NCBI RefSeq assembly: GCF_033118175.1 | Contig: NC_083691.1 | Span: forward strand, 58,556,001 to 58,620,000 | Direction: 5' to 3' | DNA: 64,000 bases | DNA from: Dama dama | Lineage: Eukaryota > Chordata > Mammalia > Artiodactyla > Cervidae | Shown here: one piece after another, positions 44,016 to 55,345 of the stretch | How positions within the stretch are numbered: the first letter of the stretch is position 1 | Layout: each line of letters opens with the position of its first letter | The notes under the pieces: model-generated | Told to the model about the DNA's origin: nothing | Seen by the model: the letters and a program-made list of their open reading frames with translations, nothing else | The model's database searches: none | Position numbers and translations under genes: made by a program

Positions 44016-44323
44016 CAGTTTTATGGACATGGGAGTGGGGAGGAAGAAGAGGGTAGGATGTATGGAGAGAGTAGCATGGAAACATATTCACTACCATATG
44101 TAAGTAGATAGCCAGTGGGAATTTTCTGTGTGACTCACGGAACTCAAACTGGGGCTCTGTAACAACCCAGAGGGGTGAGAAGGGGTGGGAGGTGGGAGGG
44201 AGGTTTCAGAGGGAGGGGACATATCTGTACCTATGGCTGATTCATGTTGATGTATGGCAAAAGCCAACACAATATTGTAAAGCAATTATCCTTCAATTAA
44301 AAATAAATAATTTTTTAAAAAAA
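44016..44323 (+). mobile_element. L1 3' end, plus, with TSD
   Basis: 308 bp of L1 3' UTR ending in an A-rich tail (TAAAAATAAATAATTTTTT). Perfect 12-bp duplication GAAATGAATGAA at 44004-44015 and 44324-44335. Confidence 0.93.
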
Positions 44324-44335
44324 GAAATGAATGAA

Positions 44336-45285
44336 TGCATGAAGAACTACAAACCAAATGAAGAAGGGCAGTTAAAATACATAGGCAGGATTAATTTAAA
44401 CATTCAACACAGTATTCGTACAAACTCTGGATTTTTACTGGAAACAAATAATCAGATACAAGTCGGCCTCGCTTGTGTGTCTTTCCCATCTCCCCTGGTG
44501 TCTGTTGTTTCTCTTCATGAAGTGGGAGCAGAGAGTTCAATGTCAGCAAGAACCTGCCCATCCTGGCCCCAGGGACTTGAGCAACAATATCTTGGAGTGG
44601 GAGGATGGGGGTGGGGTGGCCTTGGATTATTTTAAAACCCAGCATCCCCTCCCAGGGAGCGTGGAATGTGATTACAGCCTGGCCCTGGGTACAGGAGAGT
44701 GTGGCTTTGTGTGTTTTGGATGAGCTGTGCTCATGAATATTAATTCTTCATCCTTTGAATAAATGACACCCTGGTGGGCCATGTCCCCAAACCACAGAGA
44801 CGGGAGCACTTACACAGAGCCTGTGGATGTGGAGAAGTCAGACAGCGCAGAGCAGGGAATCAAAAACCAGGTTCTGAGGGTGTTTCTGCAGTTTGGAGAT
44901 GAGCAAAGTGTCCAGGGAATCGACAGAGCTAAAAGCAAAGGCGGAACAACCCTTCTAAAGGGAGCCCTGAGCCCTGAGCTCCTCATGCCACCCCCAACTC
45001 CCGGAATTGACTCCCACCCCCTGGAGACACTGTTTGCTGTGACTGACCTACTTTTCCGCTGGAAAGATGCGCTTGTTGAAGTGTCCTCCCCCCTCAGTTA
45101 TTTTAAAGCCTTCTTTTTCTAGCTCCGGCACAGCAGTGCTGGGGAATGGTGCACATTAGCCGAGGACAGTGAGCCACACCACGGCTGGGCTGCAGAAGCT
45201 TCTGGGATGATGGAATGAGTGCACTGGGCAATCCAGGACCATGGCTGCAAGCCTACCAGCCTGCTGGATGCCTGGACACATGTGG
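44336..45285. other. Single-copy stretch with a 119-codon open frame
   Basis: An open frame at 44763-45122 (plus) has no domain, signal peptide or family resemblance that I recognise. It overlaps no splice-like boundaries and I treat it as chance. The rest is unassigned. Confidence 0.4.
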
Positions 45286-45293
45286 CTGCTCAT

Positions 45294-45412
45294 GTGACTG
45301 AGGAACTGAATTTTCAAAATTCAATTTAATTAATTTAACCTTAGCTACTGCAGCTACTCCAGCTTGGTTAAATTAAATAAAATTAAATTTAAAATTTCAG
45401 TTCCTCAGTCAC
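45294..45412. repeat. AT-rich inverted repeat (47-bp arms)
   Basis: Arms 45294-45340 and 45366-45412 are imperfect reverse complements (outer part GTGACTGAGGAACTGAA) around a 25-bp loop. Sequence beyond (GTAGCTATTGGCTACAGTA at 45629-45647) resembles the body of a common old mammalian interspersed element. I therefore take this as a rearranged relic, later split by the Bov-tA at 45421-45624. Confidence 0.75.
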
Positions 45413-45420
45413 ACATAGCT

Positions 45421-45624
45421 GGCGCTTCCCTGATGGCTCAGATGGTAAAGAATCTGTCTACAATGTGGGAGACTTGGGTTCAATTCCAGGGTTGGGAAGA
45501 TCCCCTGGAGAAGGGAATGGCAATCCACTCCAGTACTGTTTCTGGGAGAATTTCATGGACAGAGGAGCCTAGCAGGCTACAGTTCATGGAATCACCAAGA
45601 GTCAGACACGACTAAGAGACTAAC
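45421..45624 (+). mobile_element. Bov-tA SINE, plus
   Basis: Head GGCGCTTCCCTGATGGCTCA, B-box-like GGTTCAATTCC (45477-45487), body ending ACACGACTAAGAGACTAACA. Ten-bp duplication with one mismatch: ACACATAGCT (45411-45420) and ACACGTAGCT (45625-45634). Confidence 0.92.
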
Positions 45625-45674
45625 ACACGTAGCTATTGGCTACAGTACCCACTACATCAAAAGAGCCCTGTCAG

Positions 45675-45775
45675 CACCTTGACTCAACTTTCCGCCTCCA
45701 GACTGTGAGACAATACGTTTATATTCTTTGCAGTCACGAGTTTTTTGGTCCTTTGCTGCAGCAAAAGAACATACC
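45675..45775 (+). mobile_element. Possible MLT1-like LTR end
   Basis: CCGCCTCCAGACTGTGAGAC followed by a T-rich stretch and GCTGCAGCAAAAGAACATA resembles the 3' end of MLT1-type LTRs. Short and diverged. Confidence 0.35.
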
Positions 45776-45914
45776 CTGTGAAGACCAGGGACAAGCCATG
45801 TGACCCAGGCGTGGCCAGCAGAACCCTCAGCCATCCTTTGCCCACCATGATCACAGGCCAGGAAGGGGTAAGGATCACCTCCAGGCTGATGAGGGGCACC
45901 GATGCTAAGTGCTA

Positions 45915-46128
45915 CATCGCTTCAGTCATGTCCGACTCTTTTTGTGACCCTGTGAACTGTAGCCCGCGAGGCTCCTCTGCCCCTGGGATTCTCCAGGCAA
46001 GAATACTGGAGAGGGTTGCCGTGCCCTCCTCCAGGGGATCTTCCCAACCCAGGGATCGAACCCGTGTCTCTTGTGTCTCCTGCATTGGCAGGTGGGTTCT
46101 TTACCACCTGAACCACCAGGGAAGCTCT
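45915..46128 (-). mobile_element. Bov-tA SINE, antisense
   Basis: Left CATCGCTTCAGTCATGTCC, B box as GGGATCGAACCC (46055-46066), right CCACCAGGGAAGCTC. Carries the TCTTGTGTCTCC insertion typical of one Bov-tA subfamily. Confidence 0.93.
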
Positions 46129-46407
46129 CGTGCTTCAGGCAGGGGGATGTGCTAGTAACTTCAAGAATGTCACAGTCATTCACAGGTGGACAGGGCCACA
46201 TCATCTCCCTGAGAGCTAAACAAAGGCCTCAGAGTGTTTGCCAAAACTACAGAGAAAGAGAAGTTTGTTTTCTGACAAGTTCCTCAGCTGCCAGTGTTGG
46301 CTTGGAGCATCTGTTGATTGCCTGGATCCAGCCATACCTGCAGCCATCTCCCTTTTAGACACACAAGCCCCAAATTCCTCTTTTTTTTCTCTTGGGTTGT
46401 GCTTCCC

Positions 46408-46535
46408 TCACTTATGACCAGAGAGTGATTGTGTCAGATGGACATTGTCATTAGAGCTCTGTGTTGGGTCTCACTTGTGACCAGAGACTGACTGTGTCAG
46501 ATGGACCCCATCGTTACTGCAGCTCTGTGCTGGGG
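46408..46535 (+). repeat. 63-bp tandem duplication
   Basis: Copies starting at 46408 (TCACTTATGACCAGAGAG) and 46471 (TCACTTGTGACCAGAGAC), each running through GTGTCAGATGGAC to GCTCTGTG.TGGG. Roughly 80 percent identical. Confidence 0.8.
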
Positions 46536-47229
46536 GCCTGATGGGCCAGCTGCCTTCCTTGGTCTCACCTTCAGCACCTGGGAAGCTGATGCTTCGGAGA
46601 AGCCAACTAAGAAACTGTTTAGTGATACTGCCAAAATCATAGCCTCTTAGAACAGCTCGTGTTTTTTTCTTCATGTGGTTTTCAAGCGGGATGTGAGGTT
46701 GGCATGTCTGTGCTGGTGACTTACTCATCAGGACCAGGGAAGGAGGAGGGAGGGGGAGGGAGATTGGGGCCCTGCAAAGCCTCCCCCTCCCCTGCAAGAT
46801 CTCAACCTACCTCCCACCTCTCACACTATTTCCCTGGGCTAGGACTTGGCTGCTTTGAGTGAAACTCTAAGGTGAAGGGACAGAAGCCCAGGATGCAAAT
46901 TAGTCTGAAAAGACCTTGCTCATGGAGGAGGGGAAGTGGTTGGAATGAAACCTGCTGAAAGAAGGAAGCACATGACCTTAACAGATGTGTAACCCTTGAT
47001 TCTGCTGGAAAAAATTAGATCATTGAGAAACTATGCATTTTACATCAAAAATTGGCACTTTTATAAAGCGAGTATAATTTCAGTATTTTTATTCTGTGCC
47101 CTCAATGCAATTTAAATATGACATAGTGAGCAAGCACTCAATTTTGTCCTTAAGAGAAAGAGCCAAACTTGTGACTGTCTAGAATTCAGCATTTCCTTGA
47201 ACAACCCATGTTAATCGGTAGAATTTTTA
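46536..47229. other. Single-copy stretch
   Basis: GC-rich then AT-rich. No supported feature. Confidence 0.4.
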
Positions 47230-47311
47230 ATGTATGTATGTATATATGTATGTATGTATGTATGTATATGTATATATATTGTATGTATGTATGCATATAT
47301 ATATATATATC
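47230..47311 (+). repeat. (TATG)n/(TA)n microsatellite
   Basis: Imperfect TGTA/TATG tetranucleotide run passing into a pure TA tract at the right end. Confidence 0.95.
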
Positions 47312-48279
47312 TCAAAACTTGCAAAAGTGAGAAACTGATTTAACTTGAACAGATTAGTAGTGGGTATCTTCTAATACAGGGAACATTTTTGGCCCTTAAC
47401 CTTGAAAGCTATCAGACAAAGCATGATAAAAACTTGAATTTGGGAAAAGTATATGGAATGCTTTTAGTGGCAAAACATAACCTAAACGATATAGGAAATG
47501 TAAAAACTCACAAGAATTTATTAAAGTCTGAAGGAATGTTGCCTTCATGTAAGGCTTGATCCAGGGCCTCCAATGCTTTGATCAGATTAAGTTTCTGTCT
47601 TTCCTCTGTCTCGTCATGCCGTCCCCGTTCTTGGCAGTGTCCTCTCCACTCACCCAACCCAGTCTGTTCTTTCAATCCCTCCACTATCCTGCACCCAGTG
47701 GATCAGCAAGAGGTGCTTTGAATCTGGAAGGCAGAGTATGTGTCGGATTGACAATACTGAGAGCACACTGCAGCAGAATGTATCCTCCCCAAAGGCATGG
47801 AGGAGTGAACTTGCTGGAAGCTGGAGGAGCTTTGAGTGGCTCCATGTTGCTAGAGAAGTGAGTTTTGGGAAGATAGTGAGTTTGGGGGTGGGTAGGGTCT
47901 CTTTCCCAAGCTGAGGCGAGGAGGCAGCACTGCATCCTGAAGGTGACGGAGAACACCCCACACTGGGTATACAATGATAAGATCTGTGCTTTAGAAGGAA
48001 AACTAAAGAGACTGGTTCAGACTGGTCTGAACAATAAGGAAGTTTATCATCACACACGAGGCAAGTTCAGATGGAGGGCAGGTCCAGGCTTGGCAAGACC
48101 CGCAGCTCAAAGATGCCCCCACAGACCTGACTCCTTCCAACTTCTCTACTCTGCCAGCCTCGCTGTGCACATCAACCAAAGTCTGGCTCTCCTCATGGTC
48201 ACAAGAGGGTTGCATGGGACAGGCAAGGCTTATGCCATTCCCTACACACCCAGTAGTAGGTGTCAGGAGGCTGTGAGGG
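47312..48279. other. Single-copy stretch, old repeat suspected
   Basis: 48000-48230 (AGGAAGTTTATCATCACACA... CTCTCCTCATGGTCACAAGA) has the feel of an ancient LTR or DNA-transposon relic, but I cannot name it. Otherwise no feature. Confidence 0.35.
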
Positions 48280-48390
48280 GGAGAACGGCATCAGGAGAGG
48301 AAGAGAAAGGGTAATAGAGGGAAGAGAGGGGGCAGCCAGAGAGATAAAGAGAAGCCAGAGTGGGAGAGAGAGAAAAATTCTCTTCCAGGA
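48280..48390 (+). repeat. Purine-rich (GA) low-complexity tract
   Basis: Over 100 bp dominated by G and A (GAGAGGAAGAGAAAGGG, GAGAGAGAGAAAAATTC). Its open frames are composition artefacts. Confidence 0.8.
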
Positions 48391-49536
48391 GCAAACTCAA
48401 ACTTTTTCTCAAGGAGCCTCAGGTGGGAGACCAACAGTGGCCATACAGCAGGCCCTTCCCTCAGCTAACACCAGGGGGGCTATTGTACTTGGGAACTGGC
48501 AATGTTTTGATTTCAGAAAGGAAACAGAGAGCCTGTGGTTCATCACACAATCCATCCCCAGGGGCTCTGGGCTGATGTCACACTCAGCCACAGGAGGCCT
48601 GGGCGGGGACAGTGGCTGTGGGGCTGGACAGCTGGGTGGACACAAGGGATTTGGGGAAATAATGAGGCAGACGTGGAGCCAGAGCACCTGGAGAGACAGC
48701 AAGCCCACTCTCCTGCCACTAGAGGTCATGAAGAACTGAGACCAAGTCCGTTGGTAACCGTAGCTATTGAGGTATCTGTGATTCATTCCTGTGAGATGCT
48801 CCCTAGCACACAGAGCCTGGGCTTCTATTTGCTTTAATACTTTGTTTCAGATGCAGAAGCTCGGGCTCCCCCGGCCTCCCTGACCTATGGAAGCTTGTGT
48901 TCCCCTGTGTGCATTCACCTGTGCGTCTCCTCGGTTCACGTGTCTGAAGGACACTCGCGAGAACACACCTGGGGCTCCAGGCTCAGGCCCCCTTCAGGCC
49001 TGCATCCCACACCTGGAGGTCTGCCTCTTGCACTTCTTGCCACTTGGAGAAGGCCGCCTGGGGTCTCAGAGTGCATGGGGCAGAACTCACCCGTAATCAG
49101 TTCCCTGGCTGGAAGGACAGACCAGGAGCCAAAGTTACTTGTGTTTCCTCTTCGGCCAGCAGCCCTGACCCCTCCGGACCTCTGGTGCTCCTGCCAGATT
49201 TTAAACTCCTTTTCCCGAAGTTTCAATGGTCGCTGACTTACACCCTTCTCTTTGCGGCCTTGACCTCTTTCTCTCTGACTGGCTGGTTTGCAGTCTGGCC
49301 ATGCAACAGACACTGCTCCCCAACTACAGGCACAGGTAAGATCCACCTCCCTCCTCCAGGGCTCCGCCTGCCTGGTCTTTTCCTGGTTCGAACTTCCTGT
49401 GGCTCCTGCCAGCAGCCCCCACCAGCCACATCTCTGGATCTAGTGTGTGATGCTGACAGATGGAGGCCACACTGCTATCTGGACCAAGTCCCCACTCTGA
49501 GATGACTGGTGCATTTCGTCACACATGTAATCCTGT
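48391..49536. other. Single-copy GC-rich stretch
   Basis: Contains one splice-like pair enclosing 42 bp (49294-49335, see findings), but no supported gene. Confidence 0.4.
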
Positions 49537-49546
49537 ATGGTGACTG

Positions 49547-49905
49547 CGTGTGTTGTTGTTGTTGTTCAGTTGCTAAGTCATGTCTGACTCTTTGTGACCC
49601 CCTGGACTGCAGTGTGCCAGGTTTCCCTGTCCTTCACTACCTCTTGGAGTTTGCTCAAACTCATGTCCAATGAGTGGGTGATGAGATCCAAAATCTCATC
49701 ATCCAAAATCTCATCTCATCCAAAATCTCACCTTCTTCTCCAAGTCTCAATCTTTCCCAGCATCAGGGTCTTTTCCAGTGAGTTGGCTCTTCACATCAGG
49801 TGGTCAAAATATTGGAGCTTCAGCTTCAGCGTCAGTCCTTACAATGAATATTCAGGGTTGACTTCCTTTAGGATTGACTGGTTTGATCCCCTTGCTGCCC
49901 AAGTG
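49547..49905 (-). mobile_element. BovB 3' fragment, antisense, with internal microduplication
   Basis: Starts with a (TTG)n tail and CAGTTGCTAAGTCATGTCTG. A perfect 10-bp duplication, ATGGTGACTG, flanks it (49537-49546, 49906-49915). ATCCAAAATCTCA is present three times at 49686-49730, where other BovB copies have unrelated sequence. Confidence 0.92.
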
Positions 49906-49915
49906 ATGGTGACTG

Positions 49916-50254
49916 TACATGAAGCCAAAGATGTGGGCTCCTTTAAGGCTGCAGTTAATCCATTCACCTGGATGGGCTCAGATTGTTCCTTTCAAAGTAG
50001 GAATCATCTCTGCCCAGAAAGATAGACAGTTTTAAGGATGTGTGGGTAGGGGATGCCTCAAGTATAGACAAGTGAACTCACCTGGAAGAAGGCTTGTTCA
50101 CAGTAAGCAACATCACTATGTCCATCGGCGGTTCACTAACAAAATGTCCCATTAATCCTCCATTAGTAGGGCCCACTGGGCATCTTCAGTGATCTGTGGT
50201 TGCTCACAGGAAGCCACGGTGCTAATGGATTGAAAACAGGATCCCATAATGCCA
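49916..50254. other. Single-copy stretch
   Basis: No supported feature. Confidence 0.4.
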
Positions 50255-50410
50255 GGATGCAACTACTGAAGTCTGTGTACCCCAGAGTCCGCGCTCTGCA
50301 ACAAGAGAAGCCGCTGCAATGAGAAGCCCAAGCACCACAAGAGAGAGTATTCCCTATTCACCGCAACTAGAGAAAAGCCCTTGCAGCAACAAAGACCCAG
50401 CATGGCCAAA
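50255..50410 (+). mobile_element. CHR-type SINE body, plus
   Basis: TGCAACTACTGAAGTCTGTG, GCTCTGCAACAAGAGAAGCC, CAATGAGAAGCCCAAGCACC and CCGCAACTAGAGAAAAGCCC are the successive blocks of the cetartiodactyl CHR SINE body, ending in an A-rich tail. The tRNA head is missing. Confidence 0.8.
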
Positions 50411-50425
50411 AAGAAAATAAACAAT

Positions 50426-50622
50426 TGGATGCATGAGACAAGTGCTCTGGCCTGGTGCACTGGGAAGACCCAGAGGAATCGGGTGGAGAGGGAGGTGGGA
50501 GGGGGGATCAGGATGGGGAATACATGTAACTCCATGGCTGATTCATATCAATGTATGACAAAACCCACTACAATATTGTAAAGTAATTAGCCTCCAACTA
50601 ATAAAAATAAATGAAAAAAAAA
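50426..50622 (+). mobile_element. L1 3' end inserted in CHR tail
   Basis: 197 bp of L1 3' UTR (GAAGACCCAGAGGAATCGGG to TTAGCCTCCAACTAATAAAA plus poly(A)). A perfect 15-bp duplication, AAGAAAATAAACAAT, flanks it (50411-50425, 50623-50637). Nested in the SINE's A-rich tail. Confidence 0.93.
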
Positions 50623-50637
50623 AAGAAAATAAACAAT

Positions 50638-51254
50638 AATAATAATAAATATTAACCCAAAGAAAACAAAACACAGTAATAAAGACAAAAATAAAATAAA
50701 AATAAAAACAGAAGCAATATTGTAAGAAATTCAATAAAGGCTCAAAAAAATGGTCCACACACACAAAAAAATCTTAAAACAAAATATCCCATGACTGCAT
50801 GTATATGATTGTTTCTGAATCCCAGAAAGATGGTCTTTTGCTCAGAGAACTGACTTTTCTTTGCAGCCTTCTTTCTGCTGTGTTTAGACTTTGGCGTTTC
50901 ACAGCACCCCTTCTAGGAGACAGGGACTGACTTCACAATGTCGTTTGTATTAGGCTTCGCTTTGTTATTCAGTTGAAGTCTTCTGTAGGCGGAAGGCAGG
51001 AGTGAGTTCTGGCTTGTTTACCGTCTGTTTATCTGGCTTGATGACGCCATGTTTGTATAACAGGAGCTCAGGAGATGAATCAGTATTTCTCATGAAGCAA
51101 CACGTTGCTCCTCTGTGTACAGAATAACTAGGAAGGTTTGGGATGATTGCAAATGGCTGCTGCTCTGGCCCCTTATTTTCTATACTGGAAGGGTTCCGGC
51201 TTTTATTCACCCTGAATTCTCTAAAATGTCAGGTCTTATACCGGTTGAACTCTA
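50638..51254. other. A-rich run then single-copy stretch
   Basis: 50638-50790 is A-rich low complexity with AATAAT and AAATAAA runs. The rest carries no supported feature. Confidence 0.4.
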
Positions 51255-51386
51255 GCTTGTTCTCAGTCGCTCAGTCATGTCTGACTCTTTGTGACTCCCC
51301 TGAACTGTAGCCCGCCAGGCTCCTCTGTCCATGGGATTTCCCAGGCAAGAATACTGGAGTGGGTTGCCATTTCCCTCTCCAGGTAA
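51255..51386 (-). mobile_element. Bov-tA SINE, antisense, tRNA head missing
   Basis: Contains CAGTCGCTCAGTCATGTCTG to GTTGCCATTTCCCTCTCCAG. The tRNA-derived part is absent, so this is either a truncated Bov-tA or a Bov-A unit. Confidence 0.87.
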
Positions 51387-51932
51387 ACTCTTCCTAAATA
51401 ATGTTGAATTATCAATATGGGAATGGGTGCTTTCCTGAGATGTTTTTTTCACACTCCAGCAGCTTTAATTTCCTGCATCTCTTTCTTGTTTTCTATTCTC
51501 CTGGCAGCCCTCCATGCTTCACCTCATCGTTCTGTAACTAAGCTTCCAGAAACAGAACAGTCCTCCAGGTGTGGTCGCCTCTAGTCTTTAGCAGTGAGGT
51601 CACTCTTCTCTTCATAATGGTACCTTGTTCTTACCTGGCACACACACTCCTTCCAAAAGCCGAGCCAAAGTAAGTTACCAGCTCCTTCAGCAAACAGAGA
51701 CCTGCCAGCCAAGTGCCCCCCACCCCCGCCCCATATTTTTAGAAACTTACTTAACAGGCATGGTGTGTTTCTAACAGAAACCAGTAATAATAACCTTGGA
51801 GGTTCAGGGTTCCTTTGCTCTTGGATCTCAAAGTACAGGGGAAACTTGAGTTTATAACATCCCTGGGGAATAGCTCCCCTGCTGTTTAGTTTAAGTGGAA
51901 GGTGGGAGGCTTTGGGGAAAAGTACCAACCCC
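51387..51932. other. Single-copy stretch
   Basis: No supported feature in about 550 bp. Confidence 0.4.
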
Positions 51933-52016
51933 CAGGAAGGCCTGGAGAGTTATAGTCCATGGGGTCACAAAGAGTCGGGTGTGACTGGGTGACTGAACGA
52001 CTGCAGAACAACAGCA
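51933..52016 (+). mobile_element. Bov-A/BovB terminal fragment, plus
   Basis: GTCCATGGGGTCACAAAGAG followed by TCGGGTGTGACTGGGTGACT and an ACAACAGCAAC tail: the last 80 bp shared by BovB and Bov-A. Confidence 0.8.
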
Positions 52017-52145
52017 ACAATCACCCCCCAGAGGGTGGGGCTTTTGAAACTGGATCCAGGGTGACATCAGAGAAAACGTGCTTGGTAATGCGGCCTTGAG
52101 AGTGTCATTTTTTCTAAAAGCTTTATGTAATTACTGGCCAATTAC

Positions 52146-52362
52146 CAGGTGACTCTAATGGTAAAAAAATCCCACCTGCCAATGCCGGAGACATGAGACA
52201 CAGGTTCAATCCCTGGGTTGGGAAGATTCCCAGGAGAAGAAATGGCAACCCACTACAGTATTCCTGGCTGGGATATCCCATGGACAGAGGAGCCTGGCGG
52301 GCTACAGTCCATGGGGTCACAAAGAGTTGGATACGACTGAGCGACTTAACAACCACCACCAG
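52146..52362 (+). mobile_element. Bov-tA SINE, plus
   Basis: Head CCAGGTGACTCTAATGGTAA, B-box-like GGTTCAATCCC (52203-52213), body ending ACGACTGAGCGACTTAACAA. Confidence 0.92.
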
Positions 52363-53484
52363 CGAATCACAGTAATGAAAACAGGATACAGTGAGGAGGA
52401 AATTATTTAAGAAATAACAAAGAAGAGTTTCCTAGAACCTGAGAGGGGGCTTTCCTAGGAGGATAATATTTTCTAGATTAAAAGGGTCCACTTTAAACCC
52501 TGCCTGAAGTCTAAAAATGAGCCGGTCCAAGGACATCACTGCAGAATTTTAGGACCCCACGAAGGAGAAAACCCCAAACACTTCCAGGGGTGAACCAGCC
52601 ATTCACAGGTCAAGACTCCAGGATAGAATGGCACTATTTGCCCATCTCTGTACCAGTCCTGGAAGGTGGGAGACAATGAAGCAGAGCTTTCAAAATTCCA
52701 AGGAGAAATGATTCTGATCCTGGAATTCTGTCTCCAGCCAGAAAATCAACCAAGTGTGTGGATGGAATAAAGACTAGTTAGGATGTGTGAGATTTGCGGA
52801 AACTTGTCAGGAAGCTGCTGCAGGGTATAGCCTCTAAATTGGGGGAGGGAACCATAGAAGAAGAATTGGGATTCAGAAAATGAGGGCAGGACAGGGCATT
52901 TCTCTGGGAAGAATGGACAGACACCCTGACATGTTTGGCTATAGAAACGGGAGATTTACACTAATAAATTTCAGAGTTTGAAAGTATGGTAGTAATAAAT
53001 AGTTAAATGCACACACACATACAACCCTGGTACAATGGTAAGCTCCAAAGAAAATGTTGTGTAAGAAACAAAAAAAACAAATAGCTTGCACTGTGACTCA
53101 GCTGTGAACAGCATTTACGAGCATCGTTCTGTAAACACTGAACTGCTGTAGCCAAATTATGTGGAAACTTTATTGATGTCGAGAGGATGGGAGGCCAGGA
53201 GACATGTATGAGTGAGGTGGGGGCACAACAAGTAAGGGGGAGCGCTGTTTGAAGATAGACTTGGCATCTCTGGCTGGGGAGCCCCGAGGCAACGCCTAAA
53301 TGGGAGACTCTGGGAAGAGGAGCAGAAGCGTGTTGTCTGGAGACAGATAAGGAAAAAGCCAAGGATATGCTCCTCTGGTGCAGGTGGGCTGCCTCCCAGG
53401 AGCAGAGTGTGCTCAGAGTCTCTGCTGCTCTTCAAAAAAGCTTGTAGGACCCCCGCGGGACTTTAAAATTGCGCATAGGTAATT
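52363..53484. other. Single-copy stretch, 1.1 kb
   Basis: No supported gene or recognised repeat. Two overlapping minus-strand open frames at 53003-53435 lack any recognisable domain. Confidence 0.4.
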
Positions 53485-53845
53485 TGTGCTGGAGAAGACT
53501 CTTGAGAGTCCCTTGGACTACAAGGAGATGAAACTAGTCAATCCTAAAGGAAATCAAGCCTGAATATTCATTGGAAGGACTGATACTGAAGCTGAAGCTC
53601 CAATACTTTGGCTATCTAATGTGAAGAGCCAACTCATTGGAAAAGACCCTGATGCTGGGAAAGATTGAGGGCAAGAGAAGAGGATGACAGAGGGAGGATG
53701 AGATGGTTGGATGGTATCACCAACTCTACGGACATGAGTTTGAGCAAACTCTGGGAGATGGTGAAGAACAAGGAAGCCTGGCATGCTGCAGTCCAAGGGG
53801 GTTGCAGAGTTGGGCATGACTCAGTGACTGAATAACAACATACAT
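53485..53845 (+). mobile_element. BovB 3' fragment, plus
   Basis: From TGCTGGAGAAGACTCTTGAG (RT C-terminal region) to the terminal GACTCAGTGACTGAATAACA. 5'-truncated, frame broken. Confidence 0.9.
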
Positions 53846-55345
53846 TATTGGGATGGAAAAGTCCCAGATAGCTAAGTTAGGAATGATAGGGACATTGCTC
53901 TCCAAGGGGACTCAGGGGCCAGGGTGAGGACTCAGATGGGGCAGATGATGCAGGTGAGACAGGTGTGGGCATCCTGACTGCAGGCTGGGGTGGAGTGAAC
54001 CTTCAAGGGCTCCTCCCTCCTTCCAGGGACCTACAGACCTCACTTTGGGGAACTTAACATTCCCTTGGGAAACAACTACTCTACAATCACAGGACTGCTC
54101 TATTACTGCAAAAAAAAAAAAAGGGTAAGAGTGTGTTTCGAGGGTAGGACATATGGATCATAATTAGAATTAATGAGTAAAAATTCCAGTGTTAGTCTGG
54201 GCAGCACGAGGATTCATTACAGATTTGATGAAAGAGATTCGAGTTCATTAAAAGTTAAATGTTCTCATTCCTCAGGATGTTGCTCTCAGTTAGTGAGATG
54301 AGGGTCTCCATTCTCCAGCGCGTCCTGCCCGGGATCCCTGGGCTGAAGCTAAAGCAGGTTAAGTACTGTTTCATCTTCCCGTGCCCCAGCCATCCTAGAA
54401 GCCGTGCTCAATTTCCACGATGAAACCTCTTTAATCCTCTCTGTTTCCCCTCAGGCTGGCTGCGGGCTCTCAACCCTGTGAATTTTTAATTAAGCTTGAG
54501 CTGGTGATGCACATGCAGTTCTACAGTCCCTGAGACCCAAGTGGCTTTTCTGCACCTCTTTGGATGGCCTTTTCCAGCAAGGCTTGGGGTGTAGTTCTCC
54601 AAGAGATGAATGTACAGAAGAGGGCTCAGGGTAGAGAAAGAAAGAGAGGTGGTTATCATGGTCAAAGGCCCTGGGACGAAGCCAGTTCTCTTCTCTGCTG
54701 GTTATTTGCAGGCACCCGACTTCATGGTCCCATTTTCTGCCTCCATTGTGCTTTGAATCCCAGGATCTAAGCTTTCTAGGCTCCATCGCTTGTCCCTTGG
54801 CCTCTTGACCTCTGGTTAGCTCTGGGGTCAGCAGGGTAGGACGGTGGGCAGTGGCTGAGAGTCTCTGGCACCAAGTTCTCTCAGGGCCTCACTCCCTCTG
54901 CTGACCCATCAGCTCCCCAGATGCCAGTCACCATGGGAAACCCCTCCACAATCCCTGAATAGCTGTTTAATTAAACTCACTTCACTTAGGCTTTATGATT
55001 GGGCCATCTGTTTCCTGCCAAGACCCGAGCTGATAAGAGTCTGGTTTTAGCGGTGTCATCTATTTGTCTCTGGGTCTCCCCACCAACTGACGAGTTCCCA
55101 AGGACAATGACTCTGACCTACTCATCCATGTGTCCCAGGATCTAGAACATGGGCTGGCATCCACAGGCATTCAACGTATACATGACAAATGAAACACGCA
55201 GCTGCTAGGGAGTGTCTGCATGTGGTGCTGAATTTCAGAGAAACACTGAAGCTAGTCAACATATGCAGACTAGGAAACAAGAGTGGAGACTATGATTGAG
55301 AAAGAAATATTTACCACTGTGCTATTTCACAATCACTAATGTTTT
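53846..55345. other. Single-copy stretch, 1.5 kb
   Basis: An A-run lies at 54110-54121. Short contradictory open frames on both strands near 54490-54786 are not supported as coding. No RNA gene seen. Confidence 0.4.

Noticed and set aside
44763..45122. 119-codon plus-strand frame with ordinary amino-acid composition
   Set aside because: No recognisable family, promoter or splice signals. The length is within chance for this composition.
49044..49505. 153-codon plus-strand frame
   Set aside because: An overlapping minus frame of similar length exists and there is no recognisable domain. Only the internal splice-like pair was kept, as a weak observation.
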